A DNA stretch of 64,000 nt, taken from positions 62,001-126,000 of the forward strand of contig NZ_PVTX01000001.1 in the NCBI RefSeq assembly GCF_003003075.1, read 5' to 3'. The translations under genes and the position numbers were made by a program. The stretch comes from Isoptericola halotolerans (GTDB lineage: Bacteria > Actinomycetota > Actinomycetes > Actinomycetales > Cellulomonadaceae). The notes under the pieces are model-generated. The model made no database searches, had not been told where the DNA came from, and saw only the letters and a program-made list of their open reading frames with translations. Positions 1-8,806 of the stretch are shown piece after piece; the stretch's first letter is position 1, and each line of letters opens with the position of its first letter.

Positions 1-267
1 GCCTTCGCGGGCCTGAGCACCGGAACGCCCTACTACAACACGATGCTCGGCCTCGCCATGCTCGCCGGCCGCTTCGTGCCGATCGTGCTCGTCCTGGCGC
101 TGGCCGGGCGGCTGGCGTCGCAGCGCACCGTGCCGGCCTCGGTGGGCACCCTGCCCACGCACCAGCCCTTGTTCGCCGGCCTGGTCGCCGTCGTCGCGAT
201 CGTCGTCGTCGGCCTCACCTTCGTCCCCGTCCTGTCTCTCGGGCCTGTCGTGGAGGCACTGTCATGA
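1..267 (+). CDS. kdpA: KdpA, potassium-transporting ATPase K+-binding subunit (3' fragment)
   Basis: The window opens inside this gene. Reading frame 1 from the first base gives the KdpA C-terminus, including an [11 protein letters not shown] stretch and a final hydrophobic helix ending [11 protein letters not shown]. KdpA is the K+-selective pore subunit of the KdpFABC P-type pump in the cytoplasmic membrane. Its stop overlaps the start of kdpB as ATGA, so the two are translationally coupled. kdpF, if present, lies outside the window. Identity rests on this C-terminal sequence and on the kdpB-C-D-E genes that follow. Confidence 0.93.
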   Translation, partial: AFAGLSTGTPYYNTMLGLAMLAGRFVPIVLVLALAGRLASQRTVPASVGTLPTHQPLFAGLVAVVAIVVVGLTFVPVLSLGPVVEALS

Positions 268-2432
268 CCCACCACACCACTCTCACCCCGCCCCAGCCGT
301 CGACCCGGCCCTCGGGCACGACCGCGTCCGCCCCGCTGCGCGGCGCGCGGCAGCGGTCCGTGACCTGGGCCCAGGTGCGTGCGGCGCTCCCGGGGGCGCT
401 GCGCGGCATGGACCCGCGCACGCTGCGGCACAGCCCGGTCCTGCTGGTCGTCGAGGGCGGCGCCGTCCTGACGACCGTGCTCGCCGCCGCCTCGCCGAGC
501 CTGTTCTCCTGGCTCGTCACGCTCTGGCTGTGGGCCACGGTCTTCTTCGCGACCCTGGCGGAGTCGATCGCCGAGGCCCGGGGACGCGCGCAGGCCTCGT
601 CGCTGCGGGCCACCCAGCGCACCACGACGGCCCGCAAGGTGGTGGCACCGCGGGACACCCTCGCGTCGGGGACCAGCCTGGGGGAGCTGCCCGCCGTCGA
701 GGTCGCGTCCGCGGACCTCACCGTCGGCGACGTCGTCGTCGTGGTGGCCGGGGAGACGATCCCGGGCGACGGCGACGTGATCGAGGGGGTCGCGACCGTC
801 GACGAGTCAGCGATCACGGGGGAGTCCGCCCCGGTGATCCGCGAGTCGGGCGGGGACCGCTGTGCGGTGACCGGTGGCACCGTGGTGCTCTCGGACCGGA
901 TCGTCGTCCGCATCACCAACCCGCCGGGGCAGAGCTTCGTCGACCGCATGATCGCGCTCGTCGAGGGCAGCGAACGGCAGCGGACCCCGAACGAGGTGGC
1001 ACTCAACCTGCTGCTGACGGCGCTCACGGCCGTCTTCGTGCTCGCCGTGGCGACGCTCCAGCCGTTCGCGGTCTACAGCGGCGCGCGCCAGGACGTCATC
1101 GTCCTGGTGGCCCTGCTCGTCTGCCTCATCCCGACGACGATCGGCGCCCTGCTGTCGGCGATCGGGATCGCCGGCATGGATCGGCTCGTGCAGCGCAACG
1201 TGCTCGCGATGTCCGGCCGAGCGGTGGAGGCCGCAGGCGACGTGGACGTGCTGCTGCTCGACAAGACGGGGACGATCACCTACGGCAACCGACGGGCCAC
1301 CGACCTGCTCCCCGTCGGTGACGCGGGGGAGGCGGAGCTGGCCGCCGCGGCGCGGCTGGCGTCCCTGGCGGACGACACCCCCGAGGGGCGCAGCATCGTC
1401 GAGCTGGTCGACCACCGGTCCGACGCCCCGGCCGGCGAGCTGCCCGCGGGCAGCGAGCTCGTACCGTTCACCGCGCAGACCCGCATGTCCGGTGTCGACC
1501 TCCCGGGCACGCCTGGCGAGGGAGCGGTGCGACTGCGCAAGGGGGCCGCTTCCGCGGTGCAGCGCTGGCTGCGGAGCACCGCCGCGCAGCCGACCGCCGA
1601 GACGCTCGACGAGCTCTCCCGCCAGGTCGACTCCGTGGCGCGCACCGGCGGCACCCCGCTCGTCGTCGCCCAGCAGCTCGGTGACGCACCCGCTCGCGTC
1701 CTCGGCGTCGTCCACCTCAAGGACGTCGTCAAGGACGGGGTGCGCGAACGGTTCGACGAGCTGCGCGCCATGGGCATCCGCACGGTCATGGTCACCGGCG
1801 ACAACGCCGTGACCGCCCGGGCCATCGCCGCCGAGGCCGGCGTCGACGACGTCCTGGCCGAGGCGACGCCGGAGGACAAGCTCGCCCTGATCCGCCGCGA
1901 GCAGGAGGGCGGACGCCTGGTCGCGATGGCCGGCGACGGGACGAACGACGCCCCGGCGCTCGCCCAGTCCGACGTCGGCGTCGCGATGGCCTCGGGGACC
2001 TCGGCCGCCAAGGAGGCCGGGAACATGGTCGACCTCGACTCGGACCCGACCAAGCTCATCGAGATCGTGGAGGTCGGCAAGCAGCTGCTCATCACCCGCG
2101 GAGCGCTCACCACGTTCTCCGTGGCGAACGACGTCGCCAAGTACTTCGCCATCCTTCCGGCCATGTTCGTGGGGTTCTTCCCCCAGCTCGGGCTGCTCAA
2201 CGTCATGGGGCTGCACTCGCCGGAGTCGGCGATCGTCTCGGCGGTGATCTTCAACGCCCTGGTCATCCTCGCGCTCGTCCCGCTCGCCCTGCGCGGTGTG
2301 CGTTACCGGCCGTCCTCCGCGTCAGCACTGCTCCGACGCAACCTGTGCGTCTACGGGCTCGGTGGTCTGGTCGCACCGTTCCTCGGGATCAAGCTCATCG
2401 ATCTCGCCGTCTCGCTCCTTCCCGGCCTGTGA
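264..2432 (+). CDS. kdpB: KdpB, P-type K+-transporting ATPase catalytic subunit
   Basis: The 722-residue product is slightly longer than typical KdpB (about 680-700) because of a Thr/Pro/Arg-rich N-terminus. It couples ATP hydrolysis to high-affinity K+ import with KdpA and KdpC. Visible hallmarks are the actuator TGES loop ([12 protein letters not shown]), the phosphorylation motif [11 protein letters not shown] with Asp333, the nucleotide-binding KGAAS segment, and the hinge MVTGDN and [10 protein letters not shown] motifs. The start overlaps the kdpA stop. A 25-base spacer precedes kdpC. Confidence 0.97.
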   Translation: MTHHTTLTPPQPSTRPSGTTASAPLRGARQRSVTWAQVRAALPGALRGMDPRTLRHSPVLLVVEGGAVLTTVLAAASPSLFSWLVTLWLWATVFFATLAESIAEARGRAQASSLRATQRTTTARKVVAPRDTLASGTSLGELPAVEVASADLTVGDVVVVVAGETIPGDGDVIEGVATVDESAITGESAPVIRESGGDRCAVTGGTVVLSDRIVVRITNPPGQSFVDRMIALVEGSERQRTPNEVALNLLLTALTAVFVLAVATLQPFAVYSGARQDVIVLVALLVCLIPTTIGALLSAIGIAGMDRLVQRNVLAMSGRAVEAAGDVDVLLLDKTGTITYGNRRATDLLPVGDAGEAELAAAARLASLADDTPEGRSIVELVDHRSDAPAGELPAGSELVPFTAQTRMSGVDLPGTPGEGAVRLRKGAASAVQRWLRSTAAQPTAETLDELSRQVDSVARTGGTPLVVAQQLGDAPARVLGVVHLKDVVKDGVRERFDELRAMGIRTVMVTGDNAVTARAIAAEAGVDDVLAEATPEDKLALIRREQEGGRLVAMAGDGTNDAPALAQSDVGVAMASGTSAAKEAGNMVDLDSDPTKLIEIVEVGKQLLITRGALTTFSVANDVAKYFAILPAMFVGFFPQLGLLNVMGLHSPESAIVSAVIFNALVILALVPLALRGVRYRPSSASALLRRNLCVYGLGGLVAPFLGIKLIDLAVSLLPGL

Positions 2433-2457
2433 GGCCGGCGTCCTCTGGAGGGCACTC

Positions 2458-3117
2458 ATGACTCAGTCACAGGCCGTCACGGCCACCGCACGGCGTGCCA
2501 CGGGCGCGTCGCTCACCCGGCACGCGCTGACCGGGCTCCGGGTGCTGCTGGCGTTCACGCTGCTGGTGGGGGTCGCGTACCCGCTGGCGATGACCGGGGC
2601 GTCCCAGCTCCTGTTCGGCTGGCGTGCGGACGGCTCGCTCGTCCGTGCCGACGGCAGCCCGACGCGGGACCGCTCGGAGGCGGTCGGCTCGGCACTGCTG
2701 AGCCAGTCCTTCGAGGGCCCGGAGTGGTTCCGCTCGCGGCCGTCCGCCGCGGGCGACGGGTTCGACCCGCTCTCCTCCGGGGGCACCAACCTGGGTCCGG
2801 AGAGCCCCGAGCTCGTCGGCTCGGTCCGCGAGCTGCGCGCGGAGGTCGCGGCGACCGAGGGCGTCGACGTCTTCGACGTCCCTGCCGACGCGGTGACGTC
2901 CTCGGCCTCGGGGCTCGACCCGCACATCAGCCCCGCGTACGCCGAGCTGCAGGTGCCGCGCGTCGCTCGGGCGCGCGGGCTGCCCGAAGAGGTGGTCCGT
3001 GAGCTGGTCGCCGACCACTCCGCCGGACGCTCCCTCGGCGTCCTCGGCGACCCGCGCGTCGACGTGCTCGGCCTCAACATCGCGCTCGACCGGTCCGGCC
3101 GTACGATCGGCGGTTGA
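2458..3117 (+). CDS. kdpC: KdpC, K+-transporting ATPase accessory subunit
   Basis: The 219-residue product has one N-terminal membrane helix (LRVLLAFTLLVGVAYPLAM) and a periplasmic-side domain with the family's GGTNLGP-type and DPHISPAYAELQVPRVA motifs. It stabilises the KdpFABC complex and aids ATP binding by KdpB. The ATG at 2458 was chosen over upstream in-frame starts because it follows a purine-rich CTGGAGG site and places the helix at the usual distance from the N-terminus. Confidence 0.95.
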   Translation: MTQSQAVTATARRATGASLTRHALTGLRVLLAFTLLVGVAYPLAMTGASQLLFGWRADGSLVRADGSPTRDRSEAVGSALLSQSFEGPEWFRSRPSAAGDGFDPLSSGGTNLGPESPELVGSVRELRAEVAATEGVDVFDVPADAVTSSASGLDPHISPAYAELQVPRVARARGLPEEVVRELVADHSAGRSLGVLGDPRVDVLGLNIALDRSGRTIGG

Positions 3118-3131
3118 AGGGGAGTGGAGAC

Positions 3132-5675
3132 ATGACGATGCCCGGCGCGGGACCGCGCGCGGCGCGACGAGGCCGCCTGACGGTGTATCTCGGTGCGGCG
3201 CCCGGCGTCGGCAAGACCTACGCGATGCTCGACGAGGCCGAACGACGGCGGGGCCGCGGCACGGACGTCGTCGTCGGCCTCGTCGAGACCCACGGGCGTG
3301 CGGGCACGGCGGCGAAGGTCGGCACACTGGAGGTGATCCCTCGCCGGGAGGTCACCTACCGCGGCACGAGGCTGACCGAGCTGGACGTGGACGCCGTCAT
3401 CGCCCGTGCCCCGGAGGTGGTGCTCGTCGACGAGCTCGCGCACTCCAACGCGCCGGGCTCGAAGCACCCCCAGCGGTGGCAGGACGTGCACGATCTCCTG
3501 GACGCCGGGATCGACGTCGTCACCACGGTCAACGTGCAGCACCTCGCCTCGCTCACGGACGACGTCGAGGCCATCACGGGCGTGCGGCAGCAGGAGACCT
3601 TGCCCGACCAGGTCGTGCGGGACGCGGAGCAGATCCAGCTCGTCGACCTGTCGCCGCACCAGCTCCGACGGAGGCTGGCGCACGGGAACGTGTACCGCTC
3701 GGAGCAGATCGACGCCTCGCTCAGCCAGTACTTCCGGGAGGGCAACCTCACGGCGCTCCGTGAGGTGGCGCTGCTCTGGCTCGCCGACAGGGTCGACGAC
3801 GCGCTCACCCGCTACCGCGTCGACCACGACATCGGGAGCATGTGGCCGGCCCGCGAGCGCATCGTCGTCGCGGTCACCGGTGGCGAGGAGAGCGAGACGC
3901 TCGTCCGGCGGGCCAGCCGGATCGCCCAGCGCGCCGCGGGGTCCGAGCTGCTGGCGGTCCACGTGCTGGCGACGGACGGCCTGCCGTCGGCGCCGCCGGC
4001 GGCGATCGCCGCCCAGCGCAGCCTCGTGGAGTCCCTCGACGGCACCTTTCACACGGTCCTCGGTGAGGACGTCCCCTCCGCGGTGATCGACTTCGCCCGG
4101 GGCGTCAACGCGACGATGGTGGTGGTGGGGGTGTCCCGGCACTCCCGCTGGCGCCAGGCGCTCCTCGGATCCTCGAGCAACGAGATCGCGCGCCTCTCGG
4201 GTGCCATCGACGTCCACCTGGTCACGCACGAGAAGGCGCGGACGGGTGTGCGGGTGCCGTCCCGGTTCTCGTCGCTCTCGCGTGGCCGCCGGGTCGCCGG
4301 GTGGGTCTCGGCGGTCGTCGTCCCCGCCCTGCTGGCGACGCTCTTCGCGTGGCTCGACCGGGATCCCGACAACCTCCCGAGCCACCTGATGATCTACCTC
4401 GCCGGGGTCGTCGCGGTCGCGCTGGTGGGCGGGCGCTGGCCGGCGCTGGTCGCCGCCGTCCTGTCGTTCGTCGTGCTGAACTGGTTCAACACCGAACCGA
4501 CCGGGCAGCTGGTGGTCGACCGGCCGGAGGACGTGCTCGCGCTGGCCGTGTTCGTGGTGGTGGCGGCCTCGGTCGCGTCCGTCGTCGACCTCGCCGCGCG
4601 GCGCACCATCCAGGCGTACCGGGCTCGCGCCGAGGCGTCGACGCTGGCCGCGCTGTCCCGCGCGGTGCTCTCGGGGGAGGACACCGCCGAGGCGATCGTG
4701 CAGCGTCTGAACCTGACCTTCGGCCTCGACGAGGTGCGGCTCGAGGCGCGCGGCGCCGAGCGCGCGCGGTGGGAGCCCGTGGCCACGGCGGGACACGCCC
4801 GGACGTCGTCGACCGCGACCGTCGTCCGCATCGACGACGGACGCCGGCTCGTGCTGCACGGGCGGGCGCTCGCGGCCAGCGACCGTCAGGTGGTCGAGGC
4901 GTTCGGCAGCCAGGCAGGCATAGCGCTCGAGCACCGCGAACTGCGCGAGCAGGCGGCGGCGGCCCGGACGCTGGAGCACGCCGAGGCGACCCGCACGGCG
5001 CTGCTCGCCGCCGTCTCGCACGACCTGCGCACACCGTTGTCCGCCATCCGTGCCGCGGTCGACGGGCTCTCGTCGGACGTCAGCCTCGACCTGGAGGACA
5101 CCGCAGCTCTCGTGGACACGATCCAGGACTCGACGGGCCGCCTGGAGCGGTTGATCGACAACCTGCTGGACCTGTCCCGGCTGCAGACCGGCTCGGTGCA
5201 GCCCGTGCTGCGGCGGGCGTCCTTGGAGGAGGTCGTCCCGGTCGCCGTCGAGCCCTGGGTCGGCGCCCTCGACCTGGACCTGCCGGAGGACCTGCCCCTG
5301 GTGACCACCGACGTCGGCCTGCTCGAGCGGGTGGTGGCGAACCTCGTGTCGAACGCCGTCCGGCACTCTCCGGCGGGGGCGGCCGTGCGGGTGTCCGCCT
5401 CGGCAACCCGGGACAGCATCGAGATCCGCGTGGCCGACGCCGGACCGGGTGTGCCGGACGAGCGCAAGCAGACCATGTTCGCACCGTTCCAGCGCCTGGA
5501 CGACCGGGGAGGCGCGGGGCTCGGGCTCGGACTCGCCGTCGCGGACGGGCTGGCGACGGCGGTCGGCGCGACGGTCACGGCCGAGGACACACCGGGTGGA
5601 GGGCTCACCATGCTCGTCACCGTCCCGCGGGACGGGGTGTCCGCGGACGGGCACCGGGGAGGTGCTGACGGATGA
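3132..5675 (+). CDS. kdpD: KdpD, sensor histidine kinase for K+/turgor
   Basis: The product has about 847 residues. Domains in order are an N-terminal KdpD ATP-binding domain with Walker A GAAPGVGKT and Walker B VLVDELAHSN, a USP-like domain around 250-370, a cluster of four membrane helices around 390-490, a GAF-like region, and a HisKA domain with the phospho-acceptor in AVSHDLRTPLSAIRAAV (His630). A HATPase domain with GLGLGLAVADGL closes the protein. It phosphorylates KdpE to switch on kdp under K+ limitation. A TTG at 3114 is also in frame, but the AAGGGGAG site sits correctly for the ATG at 3132. The 3' end overlaps kdpE as ATGA. Confidence 0.95.
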   Translation: MTMPGAGPRAARRGRLTVYLGAAPGVGKTYAMLDEAERRRGRGTDVVVGLVETHGRAGTAAKVGTLEVIPRREVTYRGTRLTELDVDAVIARAPEVVLVDELAHSNAPGSKHPQRWQDVHDLLDAGIDVVTTVNVQHLASLTDDVEAITGVRQQETLPDQVVRDAEQIQLVDLSPHQLRRRLAHGNVYRSEQIDASLSQYFREGNLTALREVALLWLADRVDDALTRYRVDHDIGSMWPARERIVVAVTGGEESETLVRRASRIAQRAAGSELLAVHVLATDGLPSAPPAAIAAQRSLVESLDGTFHTVLGEDVPSAVIDFARGVNATMVVVGVSRHSRWRQALLGSSSNEIARLSGAIDVHLVTHEKARTGVRVPSRFSSLSRGRRVAGWVSAVVVPALLATLFAWLDRDPDNLPSHLMIYLAGVVAVALVGGRWPALVAAVLSFVVLNWFNTEPTGQLVVDRPEDVLALAVFVVVAASVASVVDLAARRTIQAYRARAEASTLAALSRAVLSGEDTAEAIVQRLNLTFGLDEVRLEARGAERARWEPVATAGHARTSSTATVVRIDDGRRLVLHGRALAASDRQVVEAFGSQAGIALEHRELREQAAAARTLEHAEATRTALLAAVSHDLRTPLSAIRAAVDGLSSDVSLDLEDTAALVDTIQDSTGRLERLIDNLLDLSRLQTGSVQPVLRRASLEEVVPVAVEPWVGALDLDLPEDLPLVTTDVGLLERVVANLVSNAVRHSPAGAAVRVSASATRDSIEIRVADAGPGVPDERKQTMFAPFQRLDDRGGAGLGLGLAVADGLATAVGATVTAEDTPGGGLTMLVTVPRDGVSADGHRGGADG

Positions 5676-6370
5676 CCGGCGAGACGGGCCAGGGGAACCG
5701 CGTGCTGGTGGTCGACGACGACGCCGGGCTCGCGCGGGCGCTGGCCATCAACCTGCGGGCGCACGGCTGGGACGTGACGGTGGCCGCGACGGGGGCGGGA
5801 GGCCTCGACGCGGCGTCGTCGGCGCACCCTGACGTGATCGTCCTGGACCTGGGCCTCCCGGACGTGCCGGGGCTGGAGGTGCTGCAGGGGATCCGCGGGT
5901 GGAGCAGGGTGCCGATCGTGGTGCTCTCGGCACGGGAGCTCAATGAGGACAAGGTCGACGCGCTCGACGCCGGTGCCGACGACTACGTGACGAAGCCGTT
6001 CGCCATGAACGAGCTGCTCGCGCGGCTGCGTGCCGCCGTGCGGCGGGCAGCGCCCGCGGCGCCCGCCGCCGCCGTGGTCGAGGCAGGCCGGCTCCGCATC
6101 GATCTCGCACGGCGGACGGTCGAGCGGGACGGTGCCGACGTCCGGCTCACCCCGACGGAGTGGTCGCTCCTGGAGGTGCTGGTGCGTCAGCGGGGGCGCA
6201 TGGTGGGGCGCCTCCAGCTGCTCCAGGAGGTCTGGGGGCCGGGTTACGACACCGAGACCAACTACCTGCGTGTCTACACCGCACAGCTGCGGCGCAAGCT
6301 CGAGGACGACCCGGGTCGGCCGCGGCACCTCATCACGCACCCGGGCGCCGGGTACCGCTTCGAGGTCTGA
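5672..6370 (+). CDS. kdpE: KdpE, OmpR-family response regulator
   Basis: The 232-residue regulator has a receiver domain with the DD pair (VVDDDAG), the phospho-acceptor in VIVLDLGLPDVPG and the conserved Lys in DDYVTKPF. An OmpR-type winged helix follows, with LTPTEWSLLEVLVRQRGRMV and the final HPGAGYRFEV. It overlaps the kdpD stop (ATGA), is the cognate partner of KdpD, and would activate the kdp promoter upstream of this window. Confidence 0.95.
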   Translation: MTGETGQGNRVLVVDDDAGLARALAINLRAHGWDVTVAATGAGGLDAASSAHPDVIVLDLGLPDVPGLEVLQGIRGWSRVPIVVLSARELNEDKVDALDAGADDYVTKPFAMNELLARLRAAVRRAAPAAPAAAVVEAGRLRIDLARRTVERDGADVRLTPTEWSLLEVLVRQRGRMVGRLQLLQEVWGPGYDTETNYLRVYTAQLRRKLEDDPGRPRHLITHPGAGYRFEV

Positions 6371-6440
6371 ACGGCGTCGGCGCCGCCCGCTCGGTCCGTC
6401 TCGCACTGCCTGGAGAACGGCCTTGCGGTAGGACGAAGTC

Positions 6441-7358
6441 ATGGAGTCGAACGGATCGGTGCGACCGTCGCGCCCGCAGGACGAGGACCCGCGGGTGACG
6501 GTCGTCGTCGTCAGCCGCAACCGTCGCGACGAGCTGCTCCGCAGCCTCGGGCACCACCGGGCGCCCGTCGTCCTCGTGGACAACGGGTCGACGGACGGCA
6601 GCGCCGAGGCGGTGCGCCGGGCGTACCCGGACGTGGAGGTCGTGGAGCTGGGTCGCAACCTCGGTGCCGCGGCCCGGACGGTCGGCGTCGGACGGGCGCG
6701 GACGCCGATGGTCGCGTTCGCCGACGACGACTCGTGGTGGACGCCGGGGTCGCTCCGCGCCGCGGCCGACGCGCTGGCCGGCGCCCCGCGCGTCGGGCTG
6801 GTGACGGTCGAGGTCCGGGTGGGGGAGTCGCAGGAGGTGGACCCGTTCACGCGGGACCTGGCCGCCTCGCCGCTGCGGGCCCCGGGACGCTCGCTGCCCG
6901 GCCTGCGGGTGCTGGGCTTCATGGGGTGCGCGGCGATGGTCCGGCGCAGCGCGTTCCTCGCGGCCGGCGGGTTCGACGACGTCGTCCGCTTCCCCGGGGA
7001 GGAGGAGCGCCTGGCGTGGGACCTCAGCGCGGCGGGATGGGACCTCGTGTTCCTGGACGGGCCGGTGGTGCGCCACTTCCCCTCGCCGCGTCGTGACGGC
7101 ACGGACGACCGGCGCCGGGGGATCGCCCGTGCCCGCGTGCTGACCACGACCATGCGCCTGCCCTGGCGGCGGGTCGCCGCCCGCGTCGCGGCGGAGCTGC
7201 GGGCCGGGCCGGGCCCGCGGCGAGGCGTGCTCGACGCGGCGCAGGACCTGCGCGCCGCGCTGCCCCGACGGGAGGTCCTGCCGCGCCACGTGCTCGCCGA
7301 CCTCGACACGCTCGCCGCGGTGCCCGCACCGCAGGGGGTCGGCACCGGGGGGAGGTGA
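6441..7358 (+). CDS. Family 2 glycosyltransferase
   Basis: The 305-residue protein has a GT-A fold signature: VTVVVVSRNRRDEL at the start, VDNGSTDGSAEAV for nucleotide-sugar binding, and an acidic FADDDSWW motif in the DXD position. The EEERLAWDL segment resembles the catalytic ED/E region. The donor, acceptor and product cannot be read from the sequence; cell-wall or exopolysaccharide decoration is possible. It lies 70 bases after kdpE and is clearly paralogous to the next gene (same VDNGSTDG and DDD.WW motifs), so the pair probably arose by duplication. Confidence 0.85.
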   Translation: MESNGSVRPSRPQDEDPRVTVVVVSRNRRDELLRSLGHHRAPVVLVDNGSTDGSAEAVRRAYPDVEVVELGRNLGAAARTVGVGRARTPMVAFADDDSWWTPGSLRAAADALAGAPRVGLVTVEVRVGESQEVDPFTRDLAASPLRAPGRSLPGLRVLGFMGCAAMVRRSAFLAAGGFDDVVRFPGEEERLAWDLSAAGWDLVFLDGPVVRHFPSPRRDGTDDRRRGIARARVLTTTMRLPWRRVAARVAAELRAGPGPRRGVLDAAQDLRAALPRREVLPRHVLADLDTLAAVPAPQGVGTGGR

Positions 7359-7360
7359 CC

Positions 7361-8302
7361 ATGTCCCCGACCGCCACCAGGACGACCGACCGCAGCGACG
7401 CGGACGCGCCCGACTCCCGGGTGGGCGTGGTCGTCATCACCCACCAGCGACGCGCGGAGGTGCTGCGCACGCTCGAGACGCTCCGCCGGCTGCCCGAGCA
7501 GCCCCGCGTCGTCGTGGTCGACAACGGGTCCACCGACGGCACCGCCGAGGCGATCCGTGCGCAGCACCCCTGGGTGGACCTCGTGGCGAGCGCGGAGAAC
7601 CTCGGGGCCGTCGGCCGGAACGTCGGCGTCGACCGGCTCGACACCCCGTACGTCGCGTTCTGCGACGACGACACCTGGTGGGAGCCCGGGTCGCTCCGGC
7701 GGGCTGCCGACGCGCTCGACGCGCACCCCGGCGTCGCCGTCGTCACGGCGCGGATCCTGGTGGAGCCCGGCGGACGGGAGGACCCGGTCGTGGCCGAGCT
7801 GCGCCACTCCCCGGTGCCGACCGCCGCCGGCCTGCCCGGCCCCGCGCTGGGGAGCTTCCTCGCCGGTGCGTCCGTCCTGCGCGCCGACGCCTTCCGCGCC
7901 GCCGGGGGCTTCCACCACCGGCTGTGGCTCGGCGGCGAGGAGGAGCTGCTGGCCGCCGACCTCGCCGCTGCCGGGTGGGAGCTGTGCTATCTCGAGGCGA
8001 TGACGCTCCACCACCGGCCGTCGTCGGCGCGGGACCCGCACGCCCGGCGACGCGACGGGATCCGGAACACCCTGTGGTTCACCTGGCTCCGGCGTCCGCT
8101 GCCCGCGGCGCTGCGCCGCACCCGCGACCTGGTGCGGTCGCTGCCGCGGGACCGCGTCTCGGCGGCCGGCGTCCTGCAGGCGCTGCGTGGGCTGCCCTGG
8201 GTACTGCGGGAGCGGCGGGCCCTGCCGACCCATGCCGAGCAGCGGTTCCTCGCGCTGGAGGAGTCGCAACGGACCTCGGCCAGCCGCCGGTATGTGAGCT
8301 GA
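7361..8302 (+). CDS. Family 2 glycosyltransferase (paralogue of the preceding gene)
   Basis: About 313 residues with VGVVVITHQRRAEVL, VDNGSTDGTAEAI and FCDDDTWWEPGSL, matching the neighbouring enzyme motif by motif. GGEEELLAADL fills the catalytic-base region. The ATG at 7361 follows GGGGAGG at a good distance. A GTG at 7355 that overlaps the previous stop is also possible. The overlap or near-overlap implies co-translation, and the two enzymes may act successively on one glycan. The substrate is unknown. Confidence 0.84.
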   Translation: MSPTATRTTDRSDADAPDSRVGVVVITHQRRAEVLRTLETLRRLPEQPRVVVVDNGSTDGTAEAIRAQHPWVDLVASAENLGAVGRNVGVDRLDTPYVAFCDDDTWWEPGSLRRAADALDAHPGVAVVTARILVEPGGREDPVVAELRHSPVPTAAGLPGPALGSFLAGASVLRADAFRAAGGFHHRLWLGGEEELLAADLAAAGWELCYLEAMTLHHRPSSARDPHARRRDGIRNTLWFTWLRRPLPAALRRTRDLVRSLPRDRVSAAGVLQALRGLPWVLRERRALPTHAEQRFLALEESQRTSASRRYVS

Positions 8303-8305
8303 CCG

Positions 8306-8323
8306 CGTCCCGGCGCCGGGACG
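8306..8323. terminator. Palindromic GC stem between convergent genes
   Basis: A perfect 18-base inverted repeat (CGTCCCGGC followed by its complement) lies between the glycosyltransferase stop and the convergent small ORF. Without a T-tract it would be a bidirectional factor-independent-like stem at best. Confidence 0.4.
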
Positions 8324-8335
8324 GAGGCGGACGGC

Positions 8336-8500
8336 TCAGCGCCCGAACAGCCGGGCGAGGAAACCTCCGGTCGGGGCCTCGTCGTCGTGCCCGCCGCACC
8401 ACTGCGCGGCGGGGACGCTGCGGCGCACGTCGTCGACGTGCTGGCCGCAGCCGCTCCAGGTGGTCTTGCCGCAGGTGCGGCAGGTGACGGGTCGACACAT
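8336..8500 (-). CDS. Small Cys-rich putative zinc-binding protein
   Basis: A 54-residue ORF beginning MCRPVTCRTCGKTTWSGCG. Two Cys-x2-Cys-like pairs (C2/C7/C10 and C18) followed by a QHVDDV segment and WCGGHDD look like a small metal-binding knuckle. Small actinobacterial proteins with the CxxCGKxTWxGCGxH pattern are familiar, but I know of no established function. It starts 16 bases after the cstR-like stop behind an AGGAG site, so it is the last gene of the sulfur-stress operon. Its position suggests a link to thiol or persulfide chemistry; that is inference only. Confidence 0.7.
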   Translation of the reverse strand: MCRPVTCRTCGKTTWSGCGQHVDDVRRSVPAAQWCGGHDDEAPTGGFLARLFGR

Positions 8501-8515
8501 GGTGGTGCTCCTTCG

Positions 8516-8788
8516 TCAGGCGAGGGTGAGGAAGAGCTTCTCGAGCTCGGCGGCCGTCAGGCCGTCCTCGGTGGTCTGGTCGGGGTCGGTCAGGCAGTCC
8601 TGCATGGCGGTGGAGATGACGGCGTAGCCCGCCTTGTCGAGGGCGCTGGAGACGGCGGAGAGCTGGGTGACGACGTCGCGGCAGGGCTTGCCGGTCTCGA
8701 CGGCGGTGATGAGAGCGTCGAGCTGGCCGCGGGCGCGCTTGAGCCGGTTGGCGATCTTGCGCTGGGCCGCGGGGTCCGGGATGGCCAT
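8516..8788 (-). CDS. CsoR/FrmR-family repressor, CstR-like persulfide sensor
   Basis: This 90-residue all-helical protein has the DUF156 signature (IANRLKRARGQLDALITAVE). Two Cys, C36 (KPCRDVV) and C65 (MQDCL), are spaced as in the family. The position occupied by the copper ligand His in CsoR (four residues before the second Cys) is Ala61 here. Loss of that ligand with both Cys retained is the known hallmark of CstR-type reactive-sulfur sensors rather than Cu(I) sensors. The gene is downstream of a CoA-disulfide-reductase/rhodanese gene whose promoter carries the expected C5G5 palindrome, so it probably represses its own operon. Confidence 0.85.
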   Translation of the reverse strand: MAIPDPAAQRKIANRLKRARGQLDALITAVETGKPCRDVVTQLSAVSSALDKAGYAVISTAMQDCLTDPDQTTEDGLTAAELEKLFLTLA

Positions 8789-8806
8789 GGGGGGTCTCCT
8801 GAGGTG

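Noticed and set aside
43-267. A separate 74-residue membrane protein
   Set aside because: The same frame is open to base 1 and reads as the end of KdpA; this is not an independent gene.
2463-5654. A 1,063-residue minus-strand frame
   Set aside because: Antisense to kdpC and kdpD; no domain visible and Arg/Val/Asp-biased composition.
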